Assembly: GCF_002423035.1 (NCBI RefSeq) | Contig: NZ_DIUM01000129.1 | Span: 1 to 64,000, forward strand | Length of the DNA: 64,000 nt | Source: Thiocapsa sp. UBA6158 | GTDB lineage: Bacteria > Pseudomonadota > Gammaproteobacteria > Chromatiales > Chromatiaceae | Direction: 5' to 3' | Shown: positions 34,458 to 41,942 of the stretch, in pieces | Layout: each line of letters opens with the position of its first letter | How positions within the stretch are numbered: position 1 is the stretch's first letter | The notes under the pieces: model-generated | Database searches by the model: none | The model's input: only the letters and a program-made list of their open reading frames with translations | Told to the model about the DNA's origin: nothing | Translations under genes and position numbers: made by a program

Positions 34458-35575
34458 GCGCTGGCAGCCCTGAACCGCCCGTAGCTCCAATAGGCCGCAC
34501 AGGCGCCCTCGGAGGACACCATGCAGGAGCCCATGGGGTTGTCCGGGGTACAGGGGTTGCCGAAGAGCTTGCACTCGGTCGGTGTCTTCACGCCGCGCAG
34601 GATGGCCGGGCACTCGCAGCCCTTGATCTCTTTTGCGGGGGCGATCTCCACCGGAAAGCGCTCCTCGGCATCCAGGTCCGCGTAGGCGTCGGCCAGCGCC
34701 AAGGCGCTGTTCGGGAGGAAGCCGAGCCCGCGCCATTCGAACTCGGGGCGGATCCGAAAGACCTCCTCGATCAGGGCCTGCGCCTTGCGGTTGCCCTCCT
34801 CGCTCACCGCACGGGTGTACTGGTTCTCGACCTCGCAACGCCCTTCGTTGAGCTGCCTCACCAACATCAAGGCGGACTGCATCACATCGAGAGGCTCGAA
34901 ACCGGCGATGACGACGGGCACGCCGAACTGCTCGGGCACGAAGCGATAGGGCCGGCTACCGATGAGCGTACTGACATGGGATGGGCCGAGGATGCCGTCG
35001 AGCTGCACCCCGTCGGGTCCGGCGCTGCTCAGGATCGTCTGCAGCGCCGACGGGGTCAGCACATGGTTGCAGAAGACCGAGAAGTTGGTCAGCCCCTCGG
35101 CGCGCGCGCTCTTCACGGCGACGGCGGTGGGCGGCGTGGTGGTCTCGAAGCCGATGGCGAAGAAGACGACCTGCCGATCGGGGTTCTCGCGCGCGATCCG
35201 CAGCACATCCCGGGTGGAGTAAATCATGCGGATGTCCGCGCCCTCGGCTTTGGCCTTGAGGAGACTCTTGCGCTCGCTCGCGGGCACGCGCATCAGGTCG
35301 CCGTAGGTACAGAGCGTGACGTCGTGCTGCGTGGCGAGCGCGATCGCATGGTCGATCCGGGCCATGGGCAGCACGCAGACCGGACAGCCCGGGCCATGAA
35401 TGAAACGCAGGTTCGGCGGCATCAGGTGCTGCACGCCGTAGCGGAAGATGGCGTGTGTGTGACCGCCGCAGAACTCCATGAGGCGATAGTCGCGCCCGGG
35501 ATGCGCCTCGGCGGCGATCGTCTCGGCGAGCCGGCGGGCGAGCCCTTTGTCGCGGAACTCATCGATGTATTTCAA
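34427..35575 (-). CDS. hypD: Hydrogenase maturation protein HypD
   Basis: 382 aa scaffold on which, with HypC, the Fe(CN)2CO unit is assembled. Key motifs: EFCGGHTHAIFRYG, HGPGCPVCVLP (the CPxC redox pair), AIGFETTTPPTA, and the C-terminal [4Fe-4S] cysteines in CECPAI, ECKLFGNPCTP and GSCMVSSEGAC. The start is a TTG at 35575 overlapping the hypC stop (TTGA) and giving LKYIDEFRDKGLA, aligned with the family N-terminus; a longer frame upstream would run through hypC. The C-terminus carries about 15 extra residues encoded by GCTGGCG tandem repeats. Confidence 0.95.
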   Translation of the reverse strand: MKYIDEFRDKGLARRLAETIAAEAHPGRDYRLMEFCGGHTHAIFRYGVQHLMPPNLRFIHGPGCPVCVLPMARIDHAIALATQHDVTLCTYGDLMRVPASERKSLLKAKAEGADIRMIYSTRDVLRIARENPDRQVVFFAIGFETTTPPTAVAVKSARAEGLTNFSVFCNHVLTPSALQTILSSAGPDGVQLDGILGPSHVSTLIGSRPYRFVPEQFGVPVVIAGFEPLDVMQSALMLVRQLNEGRCEVENQYTRAVSEEGNRKAQALIEEVFRIRPEFEWRGLGFLPNSALALADAYADLDAEERFPVEIAPAKEIKGCECPAILRGVKTPTECKLFGNPCTPDNPMGSCMVSSEGACAAYWSYGRFRAASAASRQPPARG

Positions 35576-35856
35576 CGTTGGCCCCCGGTTGCCTGGACGC
35601 TCGACGTCGGCCCGGGCTCGCGCTCCAACTCTTCCTCGAGCAGCCCCATCTCGGCGATGATCTCGAGCGTGCGCTGCGCCTCCTCTTCGCTGATCTTGTT
35701 CAGGGCGTAGCCCACATGGACCAGAACATAATCGCCGACGGCCGCGTCCTCGATCAGGGCCAACGAGATCTCTTTGCAGACGGGTCCGAGCGCAACCTTC
35801 GCAGTATCGGCGGCGACATCGATCGAGGTGATGCGTGCGGGAATGGCAAGACACAT
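35572..35856 (-). CDS. hypC: Hydrogenase maturation chaperone HypC
   Basis: 94 aa. HypC delivers the Fe ligand complex to the large-subunit precursor and needs Cys immediately after the initiator Met. ATG 35856 gives MCLAIPARITSI, so the in-frame TTG two codons upstream is rejected. GDYVLVHVGYALNKISEEEA is the family signature. The acidic/Pro-rich C-terminus (LEREPGPTSSVQATGGQR) is longer than in minimal HypC. Translationally coupled to hypD. Confidence 0.95.
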   Translation of the reverse strand: MCLAIPARITSIDVAADTAKVALGPVCKEISLALIEDAAVGDYVLVHVGYALNKISEEEAQRTLEIIAEMGLLEEELEREPGPTSSVQATGGQR

Positions 35857-35947
35857 GGACAAAAGACCTCGCAGGATAAAACGCGTCCGGGGTGATCAAC
35901 AGGCGCGGAGATTCGGGGCCAACCCCGTCGTCAACCGGAACCGCGGC

Positions 35948-36032
35948 TAATCCGCGCCGGCTCCAACGGTGGTCAAGTCTGCCGGGGTCAATCCCATCCA
36001 AAAACATCGCAGACCGCACTGGTCGCGGTTTG
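35948..36032. repeat. Palindrome-ended dispersed repeat, type A (copy 3)
   Basis: About 85 bp, tips TAATCCGCGCC and GGTCGCGGTTTGA, with the type-A core ATCCCATCCAAAAACATC. It lies between hypC and hupK, followed by an AT-rich spacer and a type-B copy. Confidence 0.85.
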
Positions 36033-36043
36033 AACACGTTTTA

Positions 36044-36056
36044 TATCAATAAATTA
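36044..36056 (+). promoter_or_regulatory. IHF-like site in the AT-rich spacer
   Basis: TATCAATAAATTA fits the IHF consensus WATCAANNNNTTR at every fixed position and is followed by an A-rich stretch. It lies in the spacer between two palindrome-ended repeats, a layout reminiscent of IHF-containing composite REP elements. Binding is inferred only. Confidence 0.4.
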
Positions 36057-36062
36057 AAAATC

Positions 36063-36150
36063 TTAAAACGCGCCATCCACAAGGGTATCAGACTCGCCCC
36101 CACACTGCGCCTGAACGAGAACCTCGCATGGCGCGCGGGGCGCGTTTCAA
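36063..36150. repeat. Palindrome-ended dispersed repeat, type B (divergent copy 5)
   Basis: 88 bp with tips TTAAAACGCGCC and GGCGCGTTTCAA (11 of 12 positions pair), the same length as the other copies but with tip bases altered. Its right tip contains the TGA stop codon of hupK. Confidence 0.65.
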
Positions 36151-37313
36151 CAGGTGAGCTTGAAGGCCACGCAGGGATCGATCGCCATGATCAGAAGCTC
36201 GGCCTGTCGACGCAACTGCTCCTCGGGGCCGGACGGCAAACTCTCCAGCGCGCGGGCCACGACGCCGCGCGGGTGAAAATTCCACTCCGTCGGCGCAAGG
36301 ATTCGATACTCGCGGACCCGGCCGTCCTCGACCTGGACGACATGAGCCAGAAGACCGCGTGCCGCGAAGACCCGCCCGAGCCCGATCCCGTTGCCGCTCG
36401 CGACCCTCGGCTGCGTGGCGGCGCTCCCCGCGGAACTGCGGCTCAGCTGCCGCAAACCGGTTGCGACGTCCGCAAGTTGAGCGGCAAGGCGAACGAAGAG
36501 ACCCGCCCCGTAGACCTCGATGAGCGGCAGGGGATGAACGCGCGTGAAGGGGCTGGTCTCGCGGGGTTGGCCCTCCCAGGTCGGACGTGCGACGAAATCG
36601 GCCCAATCCGGATCACTCATCCGCGCGATCAGATCCTCCTCGGAGAGCCTCGGCAGCGCGGTGATCGGGGTCTGTCCAAGCGACGCCTCTCCCGATTCCA
36701 GCAGGGAGCGCAATAGGCGAGCCGCCAATGTCTCTGTCTTGCGGCACCAGCGTTCGAAGCCCGAAGGATCGCCGATCAGGTTCAACCAGTGCTCGGGCGT
36801 GACCCCGAAAACCTTTTGCGTCAGCAGATCGGTCAGATCGGTGAGCAGGACATCGAGGCCGGGGGTTTGACCCGACGCCGCGCTCACTCCGGCGCTGAAC
36901 AGATCGCCGGCGGGGTCGAGCCGCGCGAGGATACGATTCGACAAGGCAAGGACCGCCGCCATCTCGTCACGACTCGGCGGCTCACCCAAGATCGGTGGCC
37001 AATCGAGCAGGATTCGCCACAGGTGCTCGCGAATTGTCTCCGCTGCAATCGCCGCCTCGCGCCGTCCTCGGATACGCGGACTCGGCAACACCCCGGACGC
37101 CTGCTCGAATGCCGCAGCACAGGCGCCGGCTTGGGCGCGGGCGCAGATCGAGAAAAGCAGCGGCAGGCGCGCCATCGTCTCCTCGGGCGTGCGCCCGGAG
37201 AAGGCCGACGCGGCCGCGACCGGACGCGTCGAGGCGATCGTGCAGTGGAGACCACCCGAAGACGGCGTCAATCGAATATCTAGACTTCCACCCGGATCGG
37301 ACATGCGGCTCAC
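36147..37313 (-). CDS. hupK: Hydrogenase accessory protein HupK
   Basis: 388 aa protein related to the large subunit of [NiFe] hydrogenases. The C-terminus AIDPCVAFKLTC echoes the DPC motif of large subunits, but the N-terminal CxxC pair and most nickel ligands are absent, so it is a maturation factor and not a catalytic subunit. In Thiocapsa roseopersicina hupK precedes hypC-hypD-hypE, the same order as here. GTG 37313 (GGAGG three bases upstream) and ATG 37304 (twelve bases) are both possible starts. The stop lies in the tip of a dispersed repeat, and about 290 bp with two repeats separate it from hypC. Confidence 0.85.
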   Translation of the reverse strand: MSRMSDPGGSLDIRLTPSSGGLHCTIASTRPVAAASAFSGRTPEETMARLPLLFSICARAQAGACAAAFEQASGVLPSPRIRGRREAAIAAETIREHLWRILLDWPPILGEPPSRDEMAAVLALSNRILARLDPAGDLFSAGVSAASGQTPGLDVLLTDLTDLLTQKVFGVTPEHWLNLIGDPSGFERWCRKTETLAARLLRSLLESGEASLGQTPITALPRLSEEDLIARMSDPDWADFVARPTWEGQPRETSPFTRVHPLPLIEVYGAGLFVRLAAQLADVATGLRQLSRSSAGSAATQPRVASGNGIGLGRVFAARGLLAHVVQVEDGRVREYRILAPTEWNFHPRGVVARALESLPSGPEEQLRRQAELLIMAIDPCVAFKLTC

Positions 37314-37370
37314 GGACCTCCGGATTGGCGATGCAGGACTTGCAGTGTAGCCGATCGGGCTTCAGGATAG

Positions 37371-37460
37371 CTCAAACCGCGTCCGAGGTGCGGGCCGGAC
37401 CGAGGCGTGAGATGAGACGCGCGGCTCAGCCCGGATGACTTGGAGACGACGCGGTTTAAG
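37371..37460. repeat. Palindrome-ended dispersed repeat, type B (copy 3)
   Basis: About 90 bp with tips CTCAAACCGCGTC and GACGCGGTTTAAG; the interior is not conserved. It lies upstream of hupK and of the divergent methyltransferase gene. Confidence 0.8.
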
Positions 37461-37613
37461 GATTTGAGAAGCGACTGAGTCGATGCTTTAGTTTTGAGTT
37501 CAACGCCGGGTTCGTCGAACCCCTTGCGCTTCACCCCACCGCAGACCAGGTCGTTGCAGACGCCGTCTCGCTCCTTGTTCCATCCTCGTCGCATTCCAGC
37601 AGGCCTAACCCAC

Positions 37614-38234
37614 GTGCTCACACCCGAACAACTTGCCGCCCTTCGTCGAGACATCGTCTTCAATGCCGAACTCGGCGGATGCGCCCTGACGCTTCACAGC
37701 ACTTGGGGTCTCTTCTCGCCGCGCGAGATCGACGAAGGCACCCGTCTGCTGCTGGCGCATCTGCAGGTCCGACCGGACGACGATTGCTTCGATCTCGGCT
37801 GCGGCTACGGAGCGATCGGCTTGGCGATGGCAACACTTGCCCCGCAGGGTCGAACCCTGATGGTCGACAAGGACTTCGTGGCAGTGGATTACGCGACGCG
37901 CAACATCAGGCTCAATCGCCTGGAGAACGCACGCGCGCAGCTCAGCAACGGATTCGATCAGGTCGACCCGGAGCTGCGGTTCGACCTGATCGCGAGCAAC
38001 ATCCCGGCGAAAGTGGGTAAGGAGCTGCTCGCGCTCCTGCTGCACGACGCGCACGCCCGCTTGCGCCCGGGCGGTCGTCTTTATCTGGTGACCATCAACG
38101 GGCTGCGCCAATACATGAAACGCAATTTGGCCGAGGTCTTCGGCAATTACGCCAAGCTCAAGCAAGGTGCGCATTACACGGTTGCGCTCGCCGAGCGGGC
38201 TCATGCGCGTGGCGGGGTCGGGTCCGACAGCTGA
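37614..38234 (+). CDS. RsmC-like class I SAM methyltransferase
   Basis: About 206 aa. Methyltransferase-small-domain fold: FDLGCGYGAIGLAMATLAP (SAM-binding motif I), TLMVDKDFVAVDYATRN (acidic ribose contact), and FDLIASNIPAKVGKELL in the place of the NPPF catalytic loop. Such enzymes usually methylate rRNA guanine bases (RsmC/RsmD type), but the SNIP variant leaves the target open. The GTG start 37614 begins just before the conserved N-terminus; in-frame codons back to 37494 have no homology. Monocistronic on the plus strand. Confidence 0.75.
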   Translation: MLTPEQLAALRRDIVFNAELGGCALTLHSTWGLFSPREIDEGTRLLLAHLQVRPDDDCFDLGCGYGAIGLAMATLAPQGRTLMVDKDFVAVDYATRNIRLNRLENARAQLSNGFDQVDPELRFDLIASNIPAKVGKELLALLLHDAHARLRPGGRLYLVTINGLRQYMKRNLAEVFGNYAKLKQGAHYTVALAERAHARGGVGSDS

Positions 38235-38268
38235 CCTTGGCCGCCGCGCCGAAGAGCGTCGATTCGGA

Positions 38269-38838
38269 TTACTGCTCCTCGATGAGGTCCAACAACCGGG
38301 TCGCCTCCTGACCGACACCCGTGTCGGCACCAAGATCACGGGCGTGCTCGAGCGCCCTGCGCGCCTCCGCCGCATCGCCGGCCTGCAGGCTTACGAAGCC
38401 GAGGGTCAGCCAGATGCGCTGGTGCGCCGCATCCTTGGCCGCGCCGGCTCGCAACCGGGTCAGAGCGCCCTCGGTATCGCCCATGTAATGCAGCGCCAAT
38501 CCGAGATCGTTGTGGGCCTCGACATCGTCCGGCCTGAGCTCGAGGAGACGGCGATAGACGGGCACGGCCTCGCTGTAGCGGCGCTCCACGAAGAGCGCGT
38601 CGGCCTGTTGGGCCAGGAGATCGGGGTTGGTCTCGGTGATGCTCTGCGGGATCGCGGTCGGCGCCGGACGCGGAGCGGTCTGAGGCGGCATCCCGTGCGG
38701 AGCGGCCGGCGCCGCGGCGACGCCAGGGCGCACGGCGTGGCGGATGTAGTAGTCGCGCGTGACCGCAAAGATCGTAAAGCCGTAGAAGAACAAGAACACG
38801 GCAAAAAGCAGCCACTGCAACGGAGAGAGTCTGGGCAT
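38269..38838 (-). CDS. Membrane-anchored TPR protein
   Basis: 189 aa. One N-terminal TM helix (WLLFAVFLFFYGFTIFAVT), a Pro/Ala linker and three TPR-like repeats (LLAQQADALFVERRYSEAVP, RPDDVEAHNDLGLALHYMGD, HQRIWLTLGFVSLQAGDAAE). It probably presents a protein-interaction surface in the periplasm. ATG 38838 (MPRLSPLQW) is chosen; the upstream in-frame extension lacks protein-like features and overlaps another small gene. Partners are unknown. Confidence 0.75.
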   Translation of the reverse strand: MPRLSPLQWLLFAVFLFFYGFTIFAVTRDYYIRHAVRPGVAAAPAAPHGMPPQTAPRPAPTAIPQSITETNPDLLAQQADALFVERRYSEAVPVYRRLLELRPDDVEAHNDLGLALHYMGDTEGALTRLRAGAAKDAAHQRIWLTLGFVSLQAGDAAEARRALEHARDLGADTGVGQEATRLLDLIEEQ

Positions 38839-38971
38839 GGTGTCGGGCAGGTTGTCGGCGGAGAGGTCGGGCGATCCTATGACGGAATCGCAGACAAAAA
38901 AAGATCGCGACGGCAGGGTGTGTAGCTGCCGTGGCGACCTAACTGGCTTGCTGCCTGTGTGCGGCTCCGAC

Positions 38972-39127
38972 TCAGGACCGGCAGTCGGTTCCATCGGCCT
39001 TGTCGGCGCCGCGTATGCGTGAAGGACGAGTTGTACCGGCATCGTCGCGGTTGATGAGCGCGATCAGAAAGCCGGCGCAGAGAATAGCCGCGATCAGACC
39101 CGTGATCGTCAGTGCATCGAAGCTCAT
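38972..39127 (-). CDS. Small single-span membrane protein (51 aa)
   Basis: Short frame beginning MSFDALTITGLIAAILCAGF, one strong TM helix (TITGLIAAILCAGFLIALI) followed by a polar, basic tail (NRDDAGTTRPSRIRG). AGAGGGG lies about eight bases upstream of the ATG, a good ribosome-binding site. The size and topology are like regulatory small membrane proteins such as KdpF or CydX, but I see no sequence identity that names it. It is divergent from the OmpR-like regulator 190 bp away. Confidence 0.5.
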   Translation of the reverse strand: MSFDALTITGLIAAILCAGFLIALINRDDAGTTRPSRIRGADKADGTDCRS

Positions 39128-39318
39128 GCGTGTCCCCTCTATCCGTCGGATGACTGCTCCAAAGATCCGCAGAGCCGATGATCGAGACGGACTCGACCAG
39201 GACCTAAGCGTTGGGCTCTATCTTGCGCGCAAGGCATCAATAGAGTATTTCAGTCAGCTCTAATGTTGTTACAAGTTGTTACGACCCCTCGACCCAGACT
39301 GAACGAGACCTTGCCGAG

Positions 39319-40035
39319 ATGCCCGATACACCGATTCAGATCTTGGTCGTCGACGATGATTTGGCCTTGCGCGCCCTGCTCGGCGAATATCTCGCAGGAG
39401 AAGGATTCAGCGTGGCCGGAGCGGAGGACGGCGTGGCGATGGATGCCTGGCTGGCGGAGCATGAGACGGACCTGGTGATCCTCGACCTGATGCTCCCGGG
39501 CGAGGATGGACTGAGTCTGGCACGGCGACTACGCGCGCGTGCGGATATCCCGATCATCATGCTGTCGGCCCGCGGCGGCGACATCGACCGGATCGTCGGC
39601 TTGGAGGTCGGCGCCGACGACTACATGCCCAAACCCTTCAATCCGCGCGAGCTTCTGGCGCGCATCCGTGCTGTGTTGCGCCGCCGAGCCCCAAGCGCGC
39701 CACCCGAGCCCCGCGAGGACGACGGCGTCATCCGATTCGGACCCTATCGACTCGACCTTGGCCAACGCGAGCTGCGACGCGGGGACGAGTCCGTCGTGCT
39801 CACCTCGGGGGAGCTCGAGCTGCTGCGGATCCTTGCCGAGCATCCGGATCGCGTCCTGGATCGCGATCTGCTGCTCGACCTGCTCAAGGGCTACGAGCGC
39901 TCGCCGTTCGATCGCAGCATCGACGTGCAGATCGCGCGCCTGCGCGCCAAGATCGAGCCCGATACCAAGCGACCCCGCTATATCCGCACCATCTGGGGCA
40001 AGGGCTACATGTTCACGCCCGCCGGGGACGCATGA
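39319..40035 (+). CDS. ompR: OmpR-family response regulator
   Basis: 238 aa. Receiver domain with acidic pocket VVDDD (12-14), phospho-acceptor Asp56 in LVILDLMLPGEDG, Thr/Ser in MLSARGG and Lys in MPKPFNPRELLARI. C-terminal OmpR/PhoB winged helix ending IRTIWGKGYMFTPAG, the GKGYMF tail typical of OmpR itself. ATGA overlap with the kinase gene shows a coupled two-component pair. By similarity it is of the osmolarity-type OmpR group, which would suit the betaine genes elsewhere in the window, but no target boxes were identified. Confidence 0.88.
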   Translation: MPDTPIQILVVDDDLALRALLGEYLAGEGFSVAGAEDGVAMDAWLAEHETDLVILDLMLPGEDGLSLARRLRARADIPIIMLSARGGDIDRIVGLEVGADDYMPKPFNPRELLARIRAVLRRRAPSAPPEPREDDGVIRFGPYRLDLGQRELRRGDESVVLTSGELELLRILAEHPDRVLDRDLLLDLLKGYERSPFDRSIDVQIARLRAKIEPDTKRPRYIRTIWGKGYMFTPAGDA

Positions 40036-41402
40036 AGCTCATTGCCAAGCTGATCCCGGCAAGCCTGTTCGGGCGCGCGCTGCTGACCTTGGTCTTCACC
40101 TTCGGCCTGTTCGGCCTCATCACCTTCTGGGTCATCAGCTCCTACGCGCTGACGCCGGTCGCGCAGCGCTCCGCGTCGGACCTGGCGAGCATCATGGTGC
40201 TCTCGGCTCGGACCCTGCGTCAGCTCCCGGCGGAGATGCGTGACGATTATCGCTCCAGGCTGGCGCGGGAGTACCAGATCCGACTCGCCGAGGAGCGTCC
40301 GCTCACGGACGTCAACCTGTTTTTTTTCCCTTATATCGGCCAACTCAAACGCGCCCTGGAAGAACGACTCGGCGGCGAGGTGGAGATCGTGACCAGTATC
40401 GCCAACAGCGAGCGATGGTTCTGGGTCGCCCTGGACGCGAGCGGGGAAACGGTCTGGGCGGGGTTCCCTCGCAGTCGGGTCGAGACCCGACCGATCGAGG
40501 GCCTGTCCGTCATCATCGGCGTGGCGATGTTCTTGATCGTCGGCAGCGCGCTGATCCTGGCGGGGCGCATCACCCAGCCGCTCAACCGGCTCGCCAAGGC
40601 CGCCGAGCAGGTCGCGCTCGGCTACTCGCCTGCCGTCTTATCCGAAAGTGGCCCCAAAGAGCTCGCAAACCTTGCACGTCAGTTCAATGCCGCCAGTCGA
40701 CGCATCCGCGAGCTGATCGCGAACCGTACCCTGCTGCTGGCCGGGATCTCGCACGATCTGCGCACACCGCTGACGCGCCTGCGTCTCGCCGTGGAGATGC
40801 TGCCGCGCGGCAGCGCGCCGGCGCTCGTCGCCCGGATGGAGCGCGACATCGAGGAGATGAACGCGCTCATTAACCAGGCCATCGACTTCGGAAAAAGCCT
40901 CGAGACAGGACATCGCAAGGAGGTCGACCTCACTGCCTTGATCGACGACCTGGCCGCCGGTCGACCGCGGGTGATCTGGCAGCGCACTCGATCGTGCCGC
41001 TATCGCGTCGACGCCTTGGCGTTGCGCCGCATCCTGAGCAATCTGCTCGAAAACGCCCTGCGCTACAGTCAAGACCTGGTCGAGATCCATCTCGACTGCG
41101 AGACAGCGACGCCCGTACTCTTCGTGCTCGATCGCGGGCCGGGGATCCCGGAAGCCGAGCGTGATGCGGTCTTTCGTCCCTATTACCGCCTCGAAACCTC
41201 GCGCAGCCGTCTGACCGGCGGTACGGGCTTGGGCCTTGCTGTGGCTTACCAGCTCGCCTTGTCGAACCAGATGGAGCTGCATCTGGGCGCGCGTCGCGGC
41301 GGCGGCACGGTCGCGAGCGTTCGCTTGCCGCCGCTCGAGCTCGGTCCTGCTCATGTGCTGCGCAGTAGCAAGGCGGTTGACGCGCCGTCCGAGGGTGCCT
41401 AA
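40032..41402 (+). CDS. envZ: EnvZ-like sensor histidine kinase
   Basis: 456 aa membrane kinase. TM1 (ALLTLVFTFGLFGLITFWVI), a periplasmic region of about 130 aa, TM2 (IGVAMFLIVGSALILAG), HAMP, then the H-box AGISHDLRTPLTRLRLAVEM with the phosphorylated His. N-box NLLENALRYS, G1 DRGPGIPEAERDAVF and G2 GGTGLGLAVAYQLA are intact. The H-box context closely matches EnvZ. It overlaps the OmpR-like gene. The stimulus is presumably osmotic, by analogy. Confidence 0.87.
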   Translation: MKLIAKLIPASLFGRALLTLVFTFGLFGLITFWVISSYALTPVAQRSASDLASIMVLSARTLRQLPAEMRDDYRSRLAREYQIRLAEERPLTDVNLFFFPYIGQLKRALEERLGGEVEIVTSIANSERWFWVALDASGETVWAGFPRSRVETRPIEGLSVIIGVAMFLIVGSALILAGRITQPLNRLAKAAEQVALGYSPAVLSESGPKELANLARQFNAASRRIRELIANRTLLLAGISHDLRTPLTRLRLAVEMLPRGSAPALVARMERDIEEMNALINQAIDFGKSLETGHRKEVDLTALIDDLAAGRPRVIWQRTRSCRYRVDALALRRILSNLLENALRYSQDLVEIHLDCETATPVLFVLDRGPGIPEAERDAVFRPYYRLETSRSRLTGGTGLGLAVAYQLALSNQMELHLGARRGGGTVASVRLPPLELGPAHVLRSSKAVDAPSEGA

Positions 41403-41452
41403 ATTCCGCCCTGACATCCATCAATCCGCTCGACCACCCGGAGCCCTTCGCG

Positions 41453-41917
41453 ATGCTGCAACCTGGCGATCACGCGCCCGCCTTCACACTCCCCAATGCA
41501 GATATGGGGCGGGTGAGCCTCGATCGGCTCCTCGGGCAACGCAATCTGGTGATTTACTTTTACCCGAAGGACGACACACCGGGCTGCACGATGGAGGCGC
41601 TCGACTTCACGGACCTGCAAGCCGACTTCGACGCCGCCGAGACCGATGTCGTGGGCATCAGCCGCGACACCTGCACCAGTCACGGCGCCTTCCGCGACAA
41701 ATACGGTTTGACCGTTCAACTGCTCGCCGATACCGAGGGCGAGGCGTGCGAGGCTTACGGCGTGTGGCGCGAGAAGGAGGCGCACGGCGAGAAGCGCATG
41801 GGGATCGTCCGCTCGACCTTCATCGTCGACAAGGGCGGCGTGATCCGACACGCGCTCTACGACGTCAAACCCAAGGGTCATGCCGCCCAAGTCCTGGAAC
41901 TGGTCCAGTCACTCTGA
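41453..41917 (+). CDS. bcp: Peroxiredoxin of the Bcp/PrxQ group
   Basis: 154 aa thiol peroxidase reducing H2O2 and organic peroxides. Peroxidatic Cys45 in KDDTPGCTMEALDF with the conserved Pro/Thr and Arg (VRSTFIVDKGG). The resolving Cys found five residues later in E. coli Bcp is replaced by Leu50. Cys74 (SRDTCTSH) and Cys99 (GEACEAYG) remain as possible partners, otherwise a 1-Cys mechanism applies. ATG 41453 gives the standard N-terminus LQPGDHAPAFTLP. The next kinase gene starts 25 bp downstream. Confidence 0.93.
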   Translation: MLQPGDHAPAFTLPNADMGRVSLDRLLGQRNLVIYFYPKDDTPGCTMEALDFTDLQADFDAAETDVVGISRDTCTSHGAFRDKYGLTVQLLADTEGEACEAYGVWREKEAHGEKRMGIVRSTFIVDKGGVIRHALYDVKPKGHAAQVLELVQSL

Positions 41918-41942
41918 CAGGCAACCGGGAGCGGCCATCGAG

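Noticed and set aside
34352..35710. 452-codon plus-strand frame across hypD/hypC
   Set aside because: Shadow of the strongly conserved hypD motifs; its start lies in tandem repeats.
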